Shown piece by piece: positions 5,581-5,672 of a stretch of 5,672 nt of DNA. The DNA is taken from assembly GCA_947097535.1 (NCBI GenBank), contig CAMURM010000123.1, positions 1 through 5,672 on the forward strand, read 5' to 3'. This DNA comes from an uncultured Selenomonas sp. (GTDB lineage Bacteria; Bacillota; Negativicutes; Selenomonadales; Selenomonadaceae). The translations under genes were made by a program, and so were the position numbers. Within the stretch, counting starts at the first letter, position 1, and each line of letters begins with the position of its first letter. The notes beneath the pieces were generated by a model, which was not told the origin of the DNA, searched no databases, and was given only the letters and a program-made list of their open reading frames with translations.

Positions 5581-5672
5581 TCACCGATACACCTCGCAAT
5601 CCCTAAGGTCGAGCACACCGTCCACAAGCTGTGCTTGGAAAAACATCGGCTGAAGATTCTTGGAATCCGAGT
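5581..5672 (-). CDS. cas5c: Cas5c, C-terminal end (partial, runs off right edge)
   Basis: Only the last 30 codons are in the window; the gene continues beyond 5672. The translated end contains PMFFQAQLVDGVLDL, which resembles the PMFF-x-A-x(3)-DGV-(I/L)-D tail typical of Cas5c (Cas5d) proteins. In type I-C systems this protein replaces Cas6: it cuts the pre-crRNA at the repeat hairpin and stays bound to the 5' handle within the surveillance complex. That role comes from the family, because the catalytic part is not visible here. The TGA stop at 5581-5583 directly abuts the cas8c ATG, and the cas8c ribosome binding site (GAGGTG, 5590-5595) lies inside the final cas5c codons, so the two are translationally coupled. 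Identification rests on the short tail plus its position directly upstream of cas8c. Confidence 0.85.
   Translation of the reverse strand, partial: SDSKNLQPMFFQAQLVDGVLDLRDCEVYR

Noticed and set aside
5355..5627. 90-codon minus-strand frame overlapping the cas5c-cas8c junction
   Set aside because: Out of frame with both cas5c and cas8c, which are identified by family features and abut perfectly.

Overview
This window carries most of a type I-C (Dvulg-type) CRISPR-Cas locus, read entirely on the minus strand. From the right edge leftwards come the last 30 codons of cas5c, then complete cas8c, cas7 (csd2), cas4, cas1 and cas2. A leader of about 190 bp follows, then a minimal CRISPR array of two 32-bp repeats and one 35-bp spacer. 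The genes are tightly coupled: cas8c starts on the base after the cas5c stop, cas7 starts on the base after the cas8c stop, cas4 overlaps cas7 by one base (TGATG), cas1 follows cas4 after 3 bp, and cas2 follows cas1 after 29 bp. There is no cas6, as expected where Cas5c processes the crRNA. cas3 is not in the window; by family gene order it should lie beyond position 5672, upstream of cas5c.

The host looks like a bacterium with moderately high GC content and strong Shine-Dalgarno sites (GGAGGTG, AAGGAGG, GGGAGG). The protein sequences would suit a Gram-negative-type Firmicute such as the Selenomonadales, but this is an impression and not an identification.

How the genes work together: Cas1-Cas2 integrate new spacers at the leader end (around position 751), with Cas4 selecting and trimming prespacers. 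Cas5c, Cas7, Cas8c and a separately translated small subunit, Cas11c, form the crRNA-guided surveillance complex. A GTG codon inside cas8c (4203), preceded by a well-placed GGGAGG, is a good candidate start for a 120-residue Cas11c.

The left part is less ordinary. Past the last repeat (653) two overlapping minus-strand reading frames follow (419-640 and 43-441) that are not cas genes. They resemble, weakly, the end of a phage portal gene followed by the start of a MuF-type head gene. Both appear truncated at the outer ends of the fragment. At positions 29-68 there are three blocks that match the real CRISPR leader (800-926) in the same order and orientation, with length differences between them. 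Phage-like DNA therefore seems to be boxed between the last repeat of one array and a second, shortened leader copy, and a second array may begin just beyond position 1. Positions 1-28 hold nothing else I can identify.
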